Below the pieces are notes generated by a model. The model saw only the letters and a list, made by a program, of their open reading frames with translations, was not told the DNA's origin and made no database searches. A DNA stretch of 64,000 nt from Hetaerina americana (Eukaryota; Arthropoda; Insecta; Odonata; Calopterygidae), in contig JAKTNV010000003.1 of assembly GCA_022747635.1 (NCBI GenBank), forward strand, positions 27,295,830 to 27,359,829, written 5' to 3'. The translations under genes were made by a program, and so were the position numbers. Below are positions 26,601 to 38,415 of the stretch, in pieces (position 1 is the first letter of the stretch; every line of letters starts with the position of its first letter).

Positions 26601-27378
26601 TATCAAGTGTGTGCCTTAGCGATCTTCTTGTCTTGAGCTATTCTGGTTGAAGAGATTGAGTGTATATTTTCGGGTGGTAAAAAATTGCGGGAGTGGGGGA
26701 ATTATCGACGTCCATTCACCCGTGAGAGAACGTGAGGTCATTGAGCTAATAGGTTGTCTCAGGTGGAAGAGAAAATTAACTAGTGACTCCCCATCAATTG
26801 AAGAAGAGGAGCAGATGGTGAATTGCTTCCTTTCGAATGTATCACGCTTGTTGCATATTGCATTTTGTCTGACCAATCATGTGGAACTTGTCATCGTAAC
26901 GGGTTTATAAAAGCAAGCAAAGTATTTTTAATGGTGTTGCGTAATTTTGTGGCAAGGAAAAATTGTCATACTGTCGCAATATACATAGTATGCCACATTG
27001 TATCTGTACTTACTCTCTCCACATATGCACGACCCGAGTTAGCATTTTGTGTTGCGATCAGCAAGCTTATGTTTCCTTTGAATATCCACCCGTGAAAATA
27101 CAGTTACGACTTCAGCACCTATTGACTCTCTTCTGAGGTATTCCCAGAAAAACTCCCCGGTTTATTTTATTATGAGTAAGAAGTTTTGTGTTAAAATATG
27201 TGCGTCAATTATGAATGGCAATAGTACTATATTCAAATTTTTTTTATAAATGATGGCTTGTGCAAGTGAGTGTTTACACTTGTTTTGAAAAATATCAACG
27301 AATTGGGCGTAATCCATAGTGCTAGGGTAACTTTAGGAATCGATTTTTGACAAATCAAAGGCAAACAACGTCTTTCAG
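23653..27378. other. Intron sequence, no gene recognised
   Basis: AT-rich with normal CpG. A CpG-richer interval at about 26200-26560 (gtaccacctcccgtggaccc ...) lies about 1 kb upstream of alternative exon A. It may hold that transcript's promoter or 5' UTR; no core element could be fixed. Confidence 0.35.
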
Positions 27379-27461
27379 GCCGTTTCGCGGTGGAATGCGT
27401 AAAGCTCGCACCACGCGATTGGGTCGTGTCGTGATGCGAAGTGGGTTGCCCGCGCGTCAGG

Positions 27462-28589
27462 ATGTTCGGCCAGTCTCCAATGGAGAGGGAGTGGTCACTG
27501 CACGCTCAGTTGACCATCTCTCACGGCGCCGGATCTTCCGCCGGAGCCGCTACAAAGCCTCAGCTGGCAGCAGTTGGTGGTGCGCCGGAGACCTTTCGTC
27601 CATCTGCGGTAGTATCGAACCTACCTGGTGGTGGTGTGCACATGGAATATTCATGGAAAAATGGAAGCAAACCATCTCCCATGCAAAACTTGTCGGTTAA
27701 GCCAGAACAGCATCAATCAGGAAGTGTGTTGGTTTCTCTCAAGCGACACCAGCATGAACCACGCAGCCATTCTTTTCACTTTGTGCCCATGTCAAGTGCT
27801 GTCTCGCATTCTTGTCAAGAAGGGAGTGATGGTAATCCTTCCAGAAATCCAACTAGTGTTCACATTGGACCATCAAGTAATATGAGGCAAACAGGAACAA
27901 GGCCTCATCATCAAGATTCTGGATATTATTCCCCACCCACCTATGCTACCTTGCCACGATGTGCTACTTCCAATGACCCAAATGCAGCTCATTCTTGTAC
28001 CCTTATGTTGTCATCAAATGTGCCACGTCGTTCTATGAGTGCAGTGACGAGCAGTCCCTCCACCAAAGTAATCAGTCCATCCAGTTTTCCTGTACAAGGG
28101 CAGCTTCTGTTATATCCTGGACAAACATTAAGAGTTGATCTACCCAGGAGTCACAGTTTGAAGAACCCTTCAGTATCTCCATTTGCAGTAAACTGTTGTT
28201 CAGGTCCAACTTTATTTCCAGAGGAATCTAGGCCAACACGTCCAACCACGCTCAATGTATGTAGTTCACCTTTAAGTCCTAGTCAAGGAAGAGTAAAAGT
28301 ATTAGCTCATGGAAGTACCAGTGTGGTAAATACTGTCCCTTCTCCCCATACTTTCCAAGAAGTACCAGTCATTAAGGTTCAAGACCAGAGTACTCAAGGC
28401 ATGGTTACCAATCGTGATGCCTCCTGTCAAACACCTCGAAGTACAGTCAAGAAGCAGTCATCATCAAAACCAGTATTCAAAAGCTATGATACTCGTAGAA
28501 AGACTGACTCAGATTTAATGAGTTCATCATCCAGTTTCCATTTGCATCCACCATCAGATCCTCACTATGGAATAGGTGAAGAAGTGAAG
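27462..28589 (+). CDS. Candidate alternative N-terminal exon A (PKN long isoform or nested gene)
   Basis: A 376-codon open exon lies inside the 11.5-kb PKN intron. The first in-frame ATG after an in-frame TGA (27432) is at 27462, with A at -3. A second ATG lies at 27480. A plausible acceptor (gtctttcag, ending 27378) suggests a 5' UTR exon further upstream. The product starts MFGQSPMEREW and is rich in Ser, Pro, His and Thr with no recognised fold; it is probably disordered. It ends ...GIGEEVK at donor gtgagc (28590), phase 0, joining exon B across a 234-bp intron. That it is coding is well supported by length and codon-like sequence in a CpG-poor, AT-rich setting. I do not recognise the protein by itself. 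Confidence 0.78.
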
Positions 28590-28823
28590 GTGAGCATTCT
28601 GTGATTTATTTTTAATTGCAAAAATTTGGCTGTTAAAATGACAAGTAATTTTTAATAATAACACTTTTATTAGAAATAATAGGTTTCACGTTACTTAACA
28701 TCTTTAAATGATGTGTTTGTGACAATAATTTAGTAATGGAATTTGACTGATGATCAAAGTTTGTCTGAAGCAAAAATTCTTATTTTCACTCTATGCATTA
28801 ACTCAGCTTTTCAATAATTTCAG

Positions 28824-30531
28824 AAGAATAAGTTAAGGCGTTCACCTGCACGTTTAAGAGGAACATCTCCATTCCAAGGAATGAAACCTAAAGCTTCAAC
28901 GAGCTTTTCTTTGAAGTCCAATGGAAAAAAAAGGCAGAAGCCAAGAACGGTTCACATTGATGTGTATTGCACTGCATCAGAGGATGATGCAGATGGTAGT
29001 CAGTCTACATCATCACAGGATGATAGAAAACATTCTAGTGAGGATGATTCTACTTCTTCCCCTCAAACTGTGTATGAATCTGAGGAATTCCGTGTTGTCC
29101 ATAGTAAAGCTAAAAAGAACCAGCTTCCTGCCTCATTTTTACTTTCTAAAGAGAAAAATAATAAAAAAGAGGTGTCTAAAGAAAGTGTTTCTTCCAAAGC
29201 CTATGAAGAAATGAGTAAGAGTGAACCAGATAATTCTGAAAGAGTAGAAACTTCAAATTATGGCAGTTCTTCTTGTTCCAGTGCTAGTTTAGAGCAAAAA
29301 ATTCCCAAGAACCTACAACCTGGTACATCAAAGAGCAGTGGAATCGGTGCTTGTGGTTGTGGAGGTCCCACCCGTGATCCATCATGGTCAACCCTGTCAG
29401 CTTCTAGTGGACTTCCATTCAATGAAGATGATGATTCTGACTCAACTGCAACATCATGGAAAGATACGACTACAGATATGGGGGAAAATGATATTGAGAG
29501 GAGCTTTTCCAGTTTAGTTCAGAGTGATAGTTTTGAATATGCGGATGATGAAGATCTGCGTCGCATTCAAGAGAAGGAAGTTGAATGGTCAGGGCAAAAT
29601 CCTTCTTCGGGGGGGAGGGGAATCGGACCAAGGACATGGCGCTCGCCACAGGTTGAGAGGCTGCAGTACCTACAGCAGCTTAGATTTAAGCACCTAATTG
29701 CTAAACATATGAGAAAACCAACGCCAGGTCCAATGTCTGAAAAGTGCAGTGAAGACTCATTAGATTCTTCTGATGTAAGTGAGGAAAGTGAAGTGATTGA
29801 AAATATAAATAATGGCATAAAAGATAAATTAGCCATTCCTGAGCCTAAATTAGCAGAGTCACTTGCCATTCATAAAGGTAATGACAGAAGTAAATTATCT
29901 CCCTTTAATGCCTCATCCTTTTCTCCAGTGAGGGGGGCAGTCTCCCCTCCTGCACAACTTAGACGAGCTCTGTCTCCACGATGGGTTGCTCCTCCTGGAG
30001 GTCCATTTGTACCTCATGCTGATGGCATCAAGTCACCCGGTTCAGGTTCATCCCCCCTTATTATTCCATCAAAGTCAAGCATTGTATCTCCATTCACTAG
30101 TCTTCAAGGTGCTAGAACAGATCCAATGTCAAAAGCTGAGCGATTTGGTACAATAATTGGGCGATTTCGAAAGCCAGGCCATCATGTTGGCCCATCCAAA
30201 AATGCGGAGTGTGGCTGCGAGCACTGTCGCCAGTATTTCGATAAATATTCCCATTCTGTAGATGAGCGATACCGAGAGCGAACGAAGTCAGTTGGAGACA
30301 TGCCTATAGGGAGGGATAAAACAGATCCATGGTCTTCATTATCTTCTATGCAAACCTCTCTTCCTGCTGAAGTAGAATCCCAAATGAATTTGAGAAGCCA
30401 TAATTCCAGCTTAGAAGTGCCCAGTTTATCTGATAGTGAAGTGGAAAGGAACATGGTCTCTAATGGCAGTAGACCACTGTCACAGAATGAAAAGGCAAGG
30501 AATTCCAACACATCTAACGGTAGTCATGTAG
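28824..30531 (+). CDS. Candidate alternative N-terminal exon B (PKN long isoform or nested gene)
   Basis: The acceptor is ttcaataatttcag before 28824. The frame continues KNKLRRSPARLRGTSPFQG and stays open for 569 codons. It is a low-complexity, acidic/Ser-rich protein with islands that look conserved: SFEYADDEDLRRIQEKE, WRSPQVERLQYLQQLRFKHL (helical), AERFGTIIGRFRKPG and the Cys motif ECGCEHCRQYF (C-x-C-x2-C). A strong donor, g|gtaagc, sits at 30532 and leaves phase 1. That is the phase needed to join 30954 and run into PKN. If unspliced, the frame stops at 30554 after HVGKLVGEV, and an AATAAA at about 30704 could end a short transcript. No catalytic domain is visible. Confidence 0.8.
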
Positions 30532-30953
30532 GTAAGCTTGTTGGAGAGGTTTAGTGTACCTTCCTGTGCATTTAAATTGTGAAATTTATGGGAATGGTGG
30601 CAGTTAAAGGACTCGTAATTTTATTTTTCTTTGAAGCATTGTTTTAAAATAGTAATGAAAGATATTAGCCGTAAATATTTAAATCTGTGTATTCTTTTAA
30701 GTGAATAAATGTGTGATGCAATATCATGACTTAGCAGCTTTTATTAACCAGAAGCTTCTCTGTACTATCAGATGTTATATAAAGATTAATTTGAATTTTC
30801 ATGATTTGGTTGCATTGCTGCCCTGCTAGGGAGCCTTTGTAATCCTGGAAATTATTTACTTCAAACATTAGTTTAGCCTGTAAGAAATAGGGTGCTATAT
30901 AAATAAATGTATATTTGTATTATGCCCAATACTTTGTGACAAGAAATTTTTAG
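30532..30953 (+). other. Short intron of the alternative transcript, or 3' UTR with poly(A) signal
   Basis: Bounded by gtaagc and tttttag. It contains gtgaataaatgtgtg at about 30701, a poly(A) signal followed by T/G-rich DNA. This gives exon B two possible fates: splicing into PKN or termination after nine extra codons. Confidence 0.5.
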
Positions 30954-31015
30954 AAGAACCCTTCAGTAGAACATTCCCCCTGGTTGGCAATGAATATGGG
31001 GGTGAATTCTTACAG
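30954..31015 (+). CDS. Candidate 5' extension linking alternative exons to the PKN exon
   Basis: The acceptor aaatttttag ends at 30953. With the single base left by exon B, the 62 bp read EEPFSRTFPLVGNEYGGEF-LQ and continue without a stop into AQVSLAESSRKLDLL of the PKN exon at 31016. The last six bases before 31016 (ttacag) are also the acceptor for the HR1 route. The same exon can therefore be entered at two acceptors, depending on the upstream exon. Phase agreement plus 21 open codons supports the link; there is no transcript evidence. Confidence 0.6.
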
Positions 31016-31338
31016 GCACAAGTAAGTCTCGCAGAGTCTAGCAGAAAGCTTGATCTACTGAGAAAATCATTAGAGCTGCGACGTCAAGAACTTCCTCCCG
31101 ATTCTCCTGCAGCAGCCCAACTCAAATGTGAACTTCAAAATGTCCAAGCTGCAAGTCCTGTACCTGTCACATATACAAGTTTACAGCCATTCCGGAACTC
31201 GTCAGGTATTGTGGGAACTGGAGGATCTGGTGAAGTTACAAGAGGGAGTGGTAGTTTCAGCTTCCCCGGGGTTGGAAAAGTGCCTCCAGTGTCTCCATTG
31301 GGGCGTACAGCTGCCGTTACTGGGAAATTGGAAGTACG
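31016..31338 (+). CDS. Pkn: PKN exon: end of HR1c and start of C2-like domain
   Basis: Entered in phase 0 after KKALQE, it reads AQVSLAESSRKLDLLRKSL, ELRRQELPPDSPAAAQLKCEL and VQAASPVPVTYTSLQPF, which is the second helix of HR1c and its tail in PKN proteins. A Gly/Ser-rich linker follows, then SPLGRTAAVTGKLEVR, the first strand of the C2-like domain. The donor gtatgt is at 31339 (phase 2). Confidence 0.93.
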
Positions 31339-33450
31339 GTATGTTATGTTTAATTTTTCCATTTGTATATTTAATATGATTTAGGCATTCTGCGAAGATG
31401 CTTTTCAAAAAGATAACCTCTTTATTTGCTACCGACATATGTTTATTTTAATTTTCATTTTGTAGATCAGTATTTTGAGTTGGTAAGAATAATGAACCAT
31501 TGACTTTTTTTGCATGTTTTTGGATTTTTTTAAAAATATCAATTGGTGAATCAACCTTAATAAATAAATAGCTTAAATATTTGAATTAATTTACCTGGAA
31601 CTGTAATTATAATAACAAATTTGCTACTGCTGTTTTTAATCATCTATTCAAAATATTCATTAGAGATGCAATGCATAGGTACCCAGCTTCATTATAGAAT
31701 GACATCATTCATTAGTGCTCTTATTTCAACAAATGCAAAACTCTTCATTGCCACAAGTAATGCTTCCTTTTTGTATAAACTATGGACTTACACTAATGTT
31801 AATTTGTATGCTACATTACAGTGTAATCTCTAGACGGCCATTAATGGTTCATAGGAAAATATGAATAAGTGAGAAGTGATTCTAAGATATGAGCTAGAAC
31901 CAGTAATATGCTCTTTTAAAAAATTGTACTAATTTTAATTTGTAATTATGCCCTTCTCCATATGTTGCTAAATACTGTTATCTTTAGGAAAAATTCCATT
32001 CAGTATTCTGTAATTTCATGTGGATTGAAACAGCATGCTATGAAGCATTTTATGTTTTCATTTACTTCTTTTTCCCATAGAGTTAGTAAGCACTGAACAT
32101 AATATTAGTCATCTAAGCTCCCATAGGCCGCCATGTGGCTGCCAATTTTTATTGAAATTTTCTCAGGTCTTCCGAGGTTAGGTCCTCCATCTCCACCTGT
32201 TTCGACGTACAATACATTCATCAAAACAAGGAGAAAAAGGACCAAGCCTGAAGGAAAACCTGAGAAGATATCACTAATGCCATGCACAGGGAAAGCTAAT
32301 TTTTCTTAATTTCTTCCTTCAAGGAGTAAATGAATTCGAATAAATACTGAATTTTCTAATACCTTGTTAGTGCTTTTTAATAATCACCAGCGATACTAAG
32401 TCTAAGTATTCATAGACCTTTAGCTTTCCTTGAAGGTGTTCCATTCTGAGAAGCACTAATATTAGTGCCTAATTAATTGGTTGACATAATCCCATTTCAT
32501 TTATATTCATGCAGTCTCAACATTTAGTAGTAATCCAGAAAACCTTCTGTCCACTCAACAAAATTTTTAATGCACATATTTTCAGTATCCATGTACAGCC
32601 TAAGGCACACTAAAGTGAAAATTTTTAACTTCCCCACCATCCATTTGAAACCTTAATATCATCCATCCTAAATTTATCTGCAGCTGTAAGTGCTTTTCCT
32701 TGCCAGAAATAACCTAGCTAGTGGAAATAATTTGCATTTTTTTTTTAATCAGTATAACCCTATGCTATTGATATCATTTCCTAGAACAAGTGGTTTATTC
32801 AGATTTTTCTGTTGGTTTACGATTATTTCATATCCTGAATTCGTTTGTAATAATATTTCAGCAATTTATCTTGATGAATTCAAAATTGATGGCTTTTATT
32901 TTTCCTTTTAATATTGCAAATAGACTTATTGGAATTGAAATTTGCCAATTATGATAGTCGTAAGAAACAACATTCCTTGCGTAGATGTTACAAGACATGA
33001 TCTATGTTCACACAATTCTTTGGAGGCGCTTGCCCAGGATATCCATTTCTCAGAGGATTGTTTACAGTCCCTATTGCGCTCTCTCTCTCTCTGTCTGCCT
33101 GAATCTCACCTTTTGATCCTCAAATTGAAAGTTCTAAGGAAATGCTTCCCAATGTGAATATCCTAACTTTGAGGCTACATTTTCCTGTCCTTGATTAACC
33201 CTGCAAACTATTTAACTGAAAGCAAATTATATTTTTTAAACACACATATATTTACCATATTTTTCATATTACTCATTCGGGGAAGTACCTGCTGATACTG
33301 CAACGAATTAAAAAAACTCCTAAAATTGAAAGGTGTTCATGATGATCTTAAGAGGAGCATAGTGCATAGTATTTTGTGTGAATTTTTAATATTTTAAATT
33401 TTAGAGTTTTAACGCTGGGTGTAATACATTGATTGATGTACTTTGTGTAG
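31339..33450. other. PKN intron, CpG-depleted
   Basis: AT-rich with very few CpG. Short open frames only. No repeat family recognised. Confidence 0.6.
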
Positions 33451-33605
33451 GTTAATGGGCTGCCAAGATTTATTGGAAGAGGTACCAGGACGTTCAAGAA
33501 GGGATAAAGAAATTACAGGAAGCCCAGGAGATCTCCGTTCCTTTGTCAAAGGAGTTACTAGCCGAAGTTCTAGCAAGTCTTACAGTGTGAAAGATGAAAC
33601 AAGCA
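33451..33605 (+). CDS. Pkn: PKN exon: C2-like domain, first part
   Basis: The acceptor ctttgtgtag ends at 33450. The split codon gives R, then LMGCQDLLEEVPGRSRRDKE, a hallmark PKN C2-like segment. A Ser-rich insert (GSPGDLRSFVKGVTSRSSS, then KSYSVKDE) follows, which resembles a phosphorylatable loop. The donor is gtaagt at 33606, phase 1. Confidence 0.92.
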
Positions 33606-35149
33606 GTAAGTACTTTATTAAATTATTACATGAATGAAAGTTTAAATTATGATAAACTAATTCACTAACTAGCTACATGTACGAAAGTACACAATGGTTA
33701 GTGATTTAAATTATGGTCTGTCAATCTGACCCAAGCAAAAGACTACATATGCTCCTTGCAACAACATTTAATTAAACTTTCTTATGTTTCCTTGAGAATA
33801 ATTTTTTAAATAGAAAATCAGTGTATTTGTGCATTAGCACAAGTAAAAGTTAATTAGAAAACATTAATTTAATGTTCATGCCACATGCACTGTGTAATGT
33901 GTGCAGATATAGATTATGTTATCTGCAGCAAATGTTTGAAACTGGATCAAAGAGATTCTTTTGCTCTATGGGAGATGAAAAATTGTTCATCAAAGTTGTA
34001 ATGCTGATTGCCTGATGTATTATCCACTGATTATGTTCTATTGAGAGGTAGGAAGTCGATACTGGTGAAATATCAGTAATATTGGTTCATGAATTCAAAA
34101 TAAATAATTTCACTGAGTGTGAAAAATAAATAATTAAAAACAAGTACCGCCATAAATTTCATGTATTTTGTGACTTACGATATTGCCTCTGCGAAAACTA
34201 TCCACCTTTGGTTTTTCTGCGTGCATATGGGGCATGGGACCTGACAATATGCAATCAACTGGCAGTAGTTTTAACTTTGTTGAAGATGTTGAGTGGGTTA
34301 AGGAATTAAGGAATAAACAAAAGAGTGAAAGGAAAAACCAAGTAAATAAGTCAATTAGGGTTGTATGACATAATTTTTATATAAATATACTGCTGGCCAT
34401 GATATTTCGGACCTCCACCTGTCATTTTCAAATATTTGCTGATACCTTCCCTTCACTGATATACTTATCAGCATGCCTAATTACTGTATCTTTATGGTGA
34501 AAGGTTGGGAACCTGTTAATGCACTAGGCTATGTCATGAACTCAGAACACTTTCATAGCCTCATTGGAAGGATACTGTTTTTGGAGTAATGTAAAAGGTT
34601 AAAAAAACTTCCCAAATAATGAAATGTGAACACTAAATGTAATTTTCATTCTCATTATTATTTTTTAATTATTTTACTTGAGTATTTGATTTATTTTGCA
34701 AATGCAGTGGTATCTCATCAGTTAATATGTATTTATTCATCAATACAGCTCTAACAGTTCATATCTTCCTTTGTTCCTACTGAAATGTTTTCAACAAGTC
34801 TAAATGCAACAGTTTTTCATTATAGCTATCAAAAGTGGACCGTAGACACATTACACCTTTGCTTGTTCTTCTCTTGTTAAAATCATTGAAGTAGAATTTT
34901 ACCATGCTAATAATTTTTTGCAATTTATTTAGTTCTTATCAGGAGCTTTCAGCATATGTGAAATGCTTTGCTTTGTGACAAAGGTGAACAGAGTAACACA
35001 GTTTCAAAGTTATTTCTTTTTTTAAATCTGACCATTAATCATGGTTTTGAGTATATGCAGAACATTTTTGTATAATTGAGTATGTGTTATAAAAACAAAA
35101 AGGTGATCACTTAATAGCTTAGAAACAATAAATCAAATGCAACTTGACT
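33606..35149. other. PKN intron, CpG-depleted
   Basis: AT-rich with almost no CpG until the LINE begins at about 35150. No gene or structure recognised. Confidence 0.6.
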
Positions 35150-36594
35150 ATATCTCACTTCTATCTGTTGCAAAATCTTAGAGCACATAATTGTCAGTTC
35201 AATAATGAGACACCTTGACAATATTAACTTTTTAAGTGACAATCAACACGGATTCAGGAAAACCCACTCCTGCGAGACCCAATTAGGATTATTTACACAT
35301 GATTTACTTTTATCGGGTGAGAGAGGTAGGCAAGTGGATGCCATCTTCTTAGATTTTCAAAAGGCATTTGATAAGGTCCCACATGGTAAACTCATTCATA
35401 AATTAAAGGTCGCGGGTATAAACAAGGGCGCCATAAGTTGGGTTAAAGATTTTCTTTCAGAGCGGGAACAGAGGGTAGTCCTTGATGGCGCTAGTTCCGA
35501 CAGCGTTCGAGTCACGTCGGGGGTCCCTCAGGGAAGTGTGATCGGGCCGTTGCTTTTCTTGATTTTTGTTAACGATTTGAACCGCGAAGTGAAAAGTAAA
35601 ATTAGGATGTTCGCGGATGACAAGGTGATCTATCGGGAGATATCTGGGGATGAGGATCATTTTATTCTAGAGCAGGATTTAGATTGCATTACTAAATGGT
35701 GTTCTAACTGGGGATTGACTCTAAATTATAATAAATGTTCAGTGGTTAATTTCTTTAAAAGATCAACGGGATTTGCTTACAAATTAGCTGGAGGTGACCT
35801 AGCAGTAGTTGATACGGTAAAATACCTAGGTGTCACATTCACAAAAGACTTAACTTGGGGGACTCACATACGTAAAGTCTGCGGTCAAGCATATAAAAAA
35901 TTGGGATTCATTAGACGCATTGTCGGCAAAAGTGACTCAAAGGTCAAGGAACGTTGTTACCACGCTCTTGTAAGGCCTCATTTAGAATACGCATGCAGCA
36001 TGTGGGATCCGAGTGAAAAAGGTCTCATTCGGGAAATATAGAAGGTTCAACGCCGGGCAGCCCGTTTTGTAAAAAATTCCTACGATAAAACGCAAAGCGT
36101 CACCGAAATGCTCATGGATTTGGGGTGGGAATCATTGGCAGAGAGACAATTCCATGCAAGATTGAAATTATTAAATAAATTTAGATCCGCATGTTTCAGC
36201 ACCGAGGTCTCGCAAATTATTCGTACTCCTACATACATTGGTCGCTTGGATCATGCATATAAAATTCGGGAAATAGATGCCAGAACTAGCCGACTCAAGG
36301 ACTCCTCCTTCCCACGGACAATACGGGATAGCAACTGCAGGGTTATAGATAGCAAAAATTCCACTTGCCACCCTCAGCGTCTAAAAAATAATTAGTTGTA
36401 TTTAAATGCATGCTCTTCCACTAACCTTATGTGTTTTGCTATAATAACCCATTCTTTCCGAATGACCTCATTCATGTTCTGTTCATCTGTTTTTAAGTTT
36501 CCCTTTCAATCCCTCGTCCCTCTCCGCGGGGGCAAATTCCTGCTACCTGCAACGCCCTTGCGGCGGCTTGCGGGGTATTATGTAGATGTAGATG
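35150..36594 (+). mobile_element. 5'-truncated non-LTR retrotransposon (CR1/L2-like)
   Basis: It contains only the reverse transcriptase and C-terminal region of ORF2 and ends in an atgtagatgtagatg tail. The 6-bp repeat ttgact (35144-35149, 36595-36600) could be a short target duplication. Its abundant CpG stands out against the CpG-poor intron, indicating recent insertion. It lies in the same orientation as PKN. Confidence 0.9.
35151..36392 (+). pseudogene. Reverse transcriptase (ORF2 fragment) with one nonsense codon
   Basis: The frame opens YLTSICCKILEHIIVSSIMR at the truncation point. It passes through GFRKTHSCETQL, AIFLDFQKAFDKVPHGKLIH, SGVPQGSVIGPLLFLIFVND and FADDKVIY (catalytic F-A-D-D), then the thumb region TKYLGVTF-like KYLGVTFTKDLTWGTHI. 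A TAG at about 36039-36041 follows LIREI, after which the same frame resumes KVQRRAARFVKNSYDKTQS and ends at 36392. A single G-to-T change (GAG to TAG) would explain the break. The apurinic endonuclease domain is absent. Confidence 0.92.
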
Positions 36595-36911
36595 TTGACT
36601 GAAGAAAGGTATATTAGCAGTATTTTGTGGTCAATGACAACTTTTTAAATAATGGGCTGCTGACTGATAGTGTTAATTACATTTTTGAATTTCAAAGGTA
36701 ATACAGTAACCTTAAAATGTTAGACCAAAGAAAAAATTACTAAGTTTTCTTGAGGTTCCCTGCATTGGACTCAATGCTTGATTTATATTGATGAGTTAAA
36801 CAATCTATTTCATGATTAATTCAAGATCAAATATTTTCTGTAGTTGATTATTATTATGACTGTATCATCAATATTAATAGACTCATGACATTTTCTGTTT
36901 TATTTATGCAG

Positions 36912-36999
36912 ATGAAATAATGGCTGTTTTGAAGTTGGACAATCAAACTGTTGGCCAGACTAACTGGCGGCCTTGTTCTCAACAGGCATGGGATCAAAG
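36912..36999 (+). CDS. Pkn: PKN exon: C2-like domain, middle
   Basis: The acceptor tttatgcag ends at 36911. The frame reads NEIMAVLKLDNQTVGQTNW, then RPCSQQAWDQ, which is the beta-strand pair of the PKN C2-like domain (xVLKLDNxxVGQTxW). The 88-bp exon ends in phase 2 at donor gtaaac (37000). The following 5-kb intron holds the large two-ORF LINE. Confidence 0.92.
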
Positions 37000-37497
37000 G
37001 TAAACTAATAATCATAGAATTAAAATCAATATATATTTGCTGACTGCTGAATTTTTTTCTGATAAGTTTAATCTTTTTGCAGTGCATTTGGATTCACACA
37101 TTTTATCTTAGAATTTATATGATCTGCATTTCATGTCATGTTTTATTATGTGATATCTATGCATAAGTGTTTTTTATTTCTCATATTGAATATCTTGAAG
37201 TTATCGCACTCCTCTAAGATTTCATTATATTTTCTATTAGCTAGCAATCATAAACAACTTCGTAAACAAATATGATTTTGTTTGGGAAATTATGAAAAGT
37301 GAAGAAATCACCCAATTTGTATCCATGGCATGTGATAGCATAATGCTTCTCTATACATTATACATACTATATATACATGAAAATTGTTCACAATGTGAAA
37401 ATAGTAGTTCATCTCAAGTGATTACATTTTGATATTTTAGTACCCTGCGAGCCACCGCTAGGGTGTGTGGCAGGGGGTGAATACATATTTTTTCAAG

Positions 37498-38415
37498 ATG
37501 GCGTCTGTTGCTGTTGATCTGTTGTGTGACTCCTGTAAAAATCCTATCGATTATACCAATAAATTTATCTGTTGTGACTGTTGTCCGCGATTTTTTCACA
37601 TTAAATGTACGGGACTCAAGGATCTTCCTCAAAAAGCATTATTAGAATGCCGTGACTTATACTGGAAGTGTTCCTACTGCCGAGCGTCTGTCCATAAAAT
37701 CTCCAAAATGGCGTCGGACATTGAATTTTTAAAGGAAGAATTGACTAAGTTAAAATCTGAATGCAAACGTACTACTGAAGAGCCTAAAAGTGCGGCTACT
37801 TTTGCAGACTGTTTAAAGTCTGCTAATGCTCAAGTTCAGCCATTGCTTAAAGAGAAAAAGCCTACCGTTGGTGCTCCGGAACGTCCGCAAACTCGTGCCT
37901 GCAAACGGAATGCATCTACAGTGCCTGTTGTGTCCCCTGTTCAACCCCAATCTACCTCTGTATCTTCTGCATCTACCAATGAAATCCTCGTCACTCAACT
38001 GAATGAATACACTGGTGAAAATTCTTCTGTTAGCCAATCTTCTTACCTTTCTAGTGACGGCTTTAAAGTTATACAACATAAGCGGCGAGGCCGTACACCC
38101 ATCATGGGTTCCTCTGATAAAAAGTGCTCTATCTCTGGCATTAATCGCCGTTCTCACGTGCATGTTTGGAATTTTCATCCTGACACCACTACAGAAGCAA
38201 TTATGTCCTATCTGAAGGACCACCTGCCCGAGCTCCCCGATACATCAGTAGATATCGAGCAGCTTAAGGTATCCAGAGGTAATTATGCCTCTTTTCATAT
38301 CTCGATTGACGAAGATCTCCGTGAAAAGCTCCTGTCCCCAGAGTTTTGGCCAAAAAATATTTTCCTCGTTAATTATTTTTTTCCGAGATCCCGCCGGAAT
38401 TCTCCAGAAGATTAG
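37498..38415 (+). CDS. LINE ORF1, PHD-like zinc-finger protein
   Basis: The ATG at 37498 sits in a good context (caagATGg). The 305-residue product opens MASVAVDLLCDSCKNP and has a Cys4-His-Cys3 arrangement: CDSC, CCDCC, HIKC and CSYC within residues about 10-65. This is typical of PHD-type ORF1 proteins in some non-LTR retrotransposons. A helical Lys/Glu-rich segment and a Ser/Thr/Pro region follow, then an RRM-like C-terminal part (HVHVWNFHPDTTTEAIMSYL). It is intact, with stop TAG at 38413. The expected role is binding element RNA. Confidence 0.85.
   Translation: MASVAVDLLCDSCKNPIDYTNKFICCDCCPRFFHIKCTGLKDLPQKALLECRDLYWKCSYCRASVHKISKMASDIEFLKEELTKLKSECKRTTEEPKSAATFADCLKSANAQVQPLLKEKKPTVGAPERPQTRACKRNASTVPVVSPVQPQSTSVSSASTNEILVTQLNEYTGENSSVSQSSYLSSDGFKVIQHKRRGRTPIMGSSDKKCSISGINRRSHVHVWNFHPDTTTEAIMSYLKDHLPELPDTSVDIEQLKVSRGNYASFHISIDEDLREKLLSPEFWPKNIFLVNYFFPRSRRNSPED

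Noticed and set aside
27347..27700. 117-codon frame overlapping alternative exon A
   Set aside because: Arg-rich shadow in another frame. The frame starting at 27462 is the one that continues for 376 codons and splices onward.
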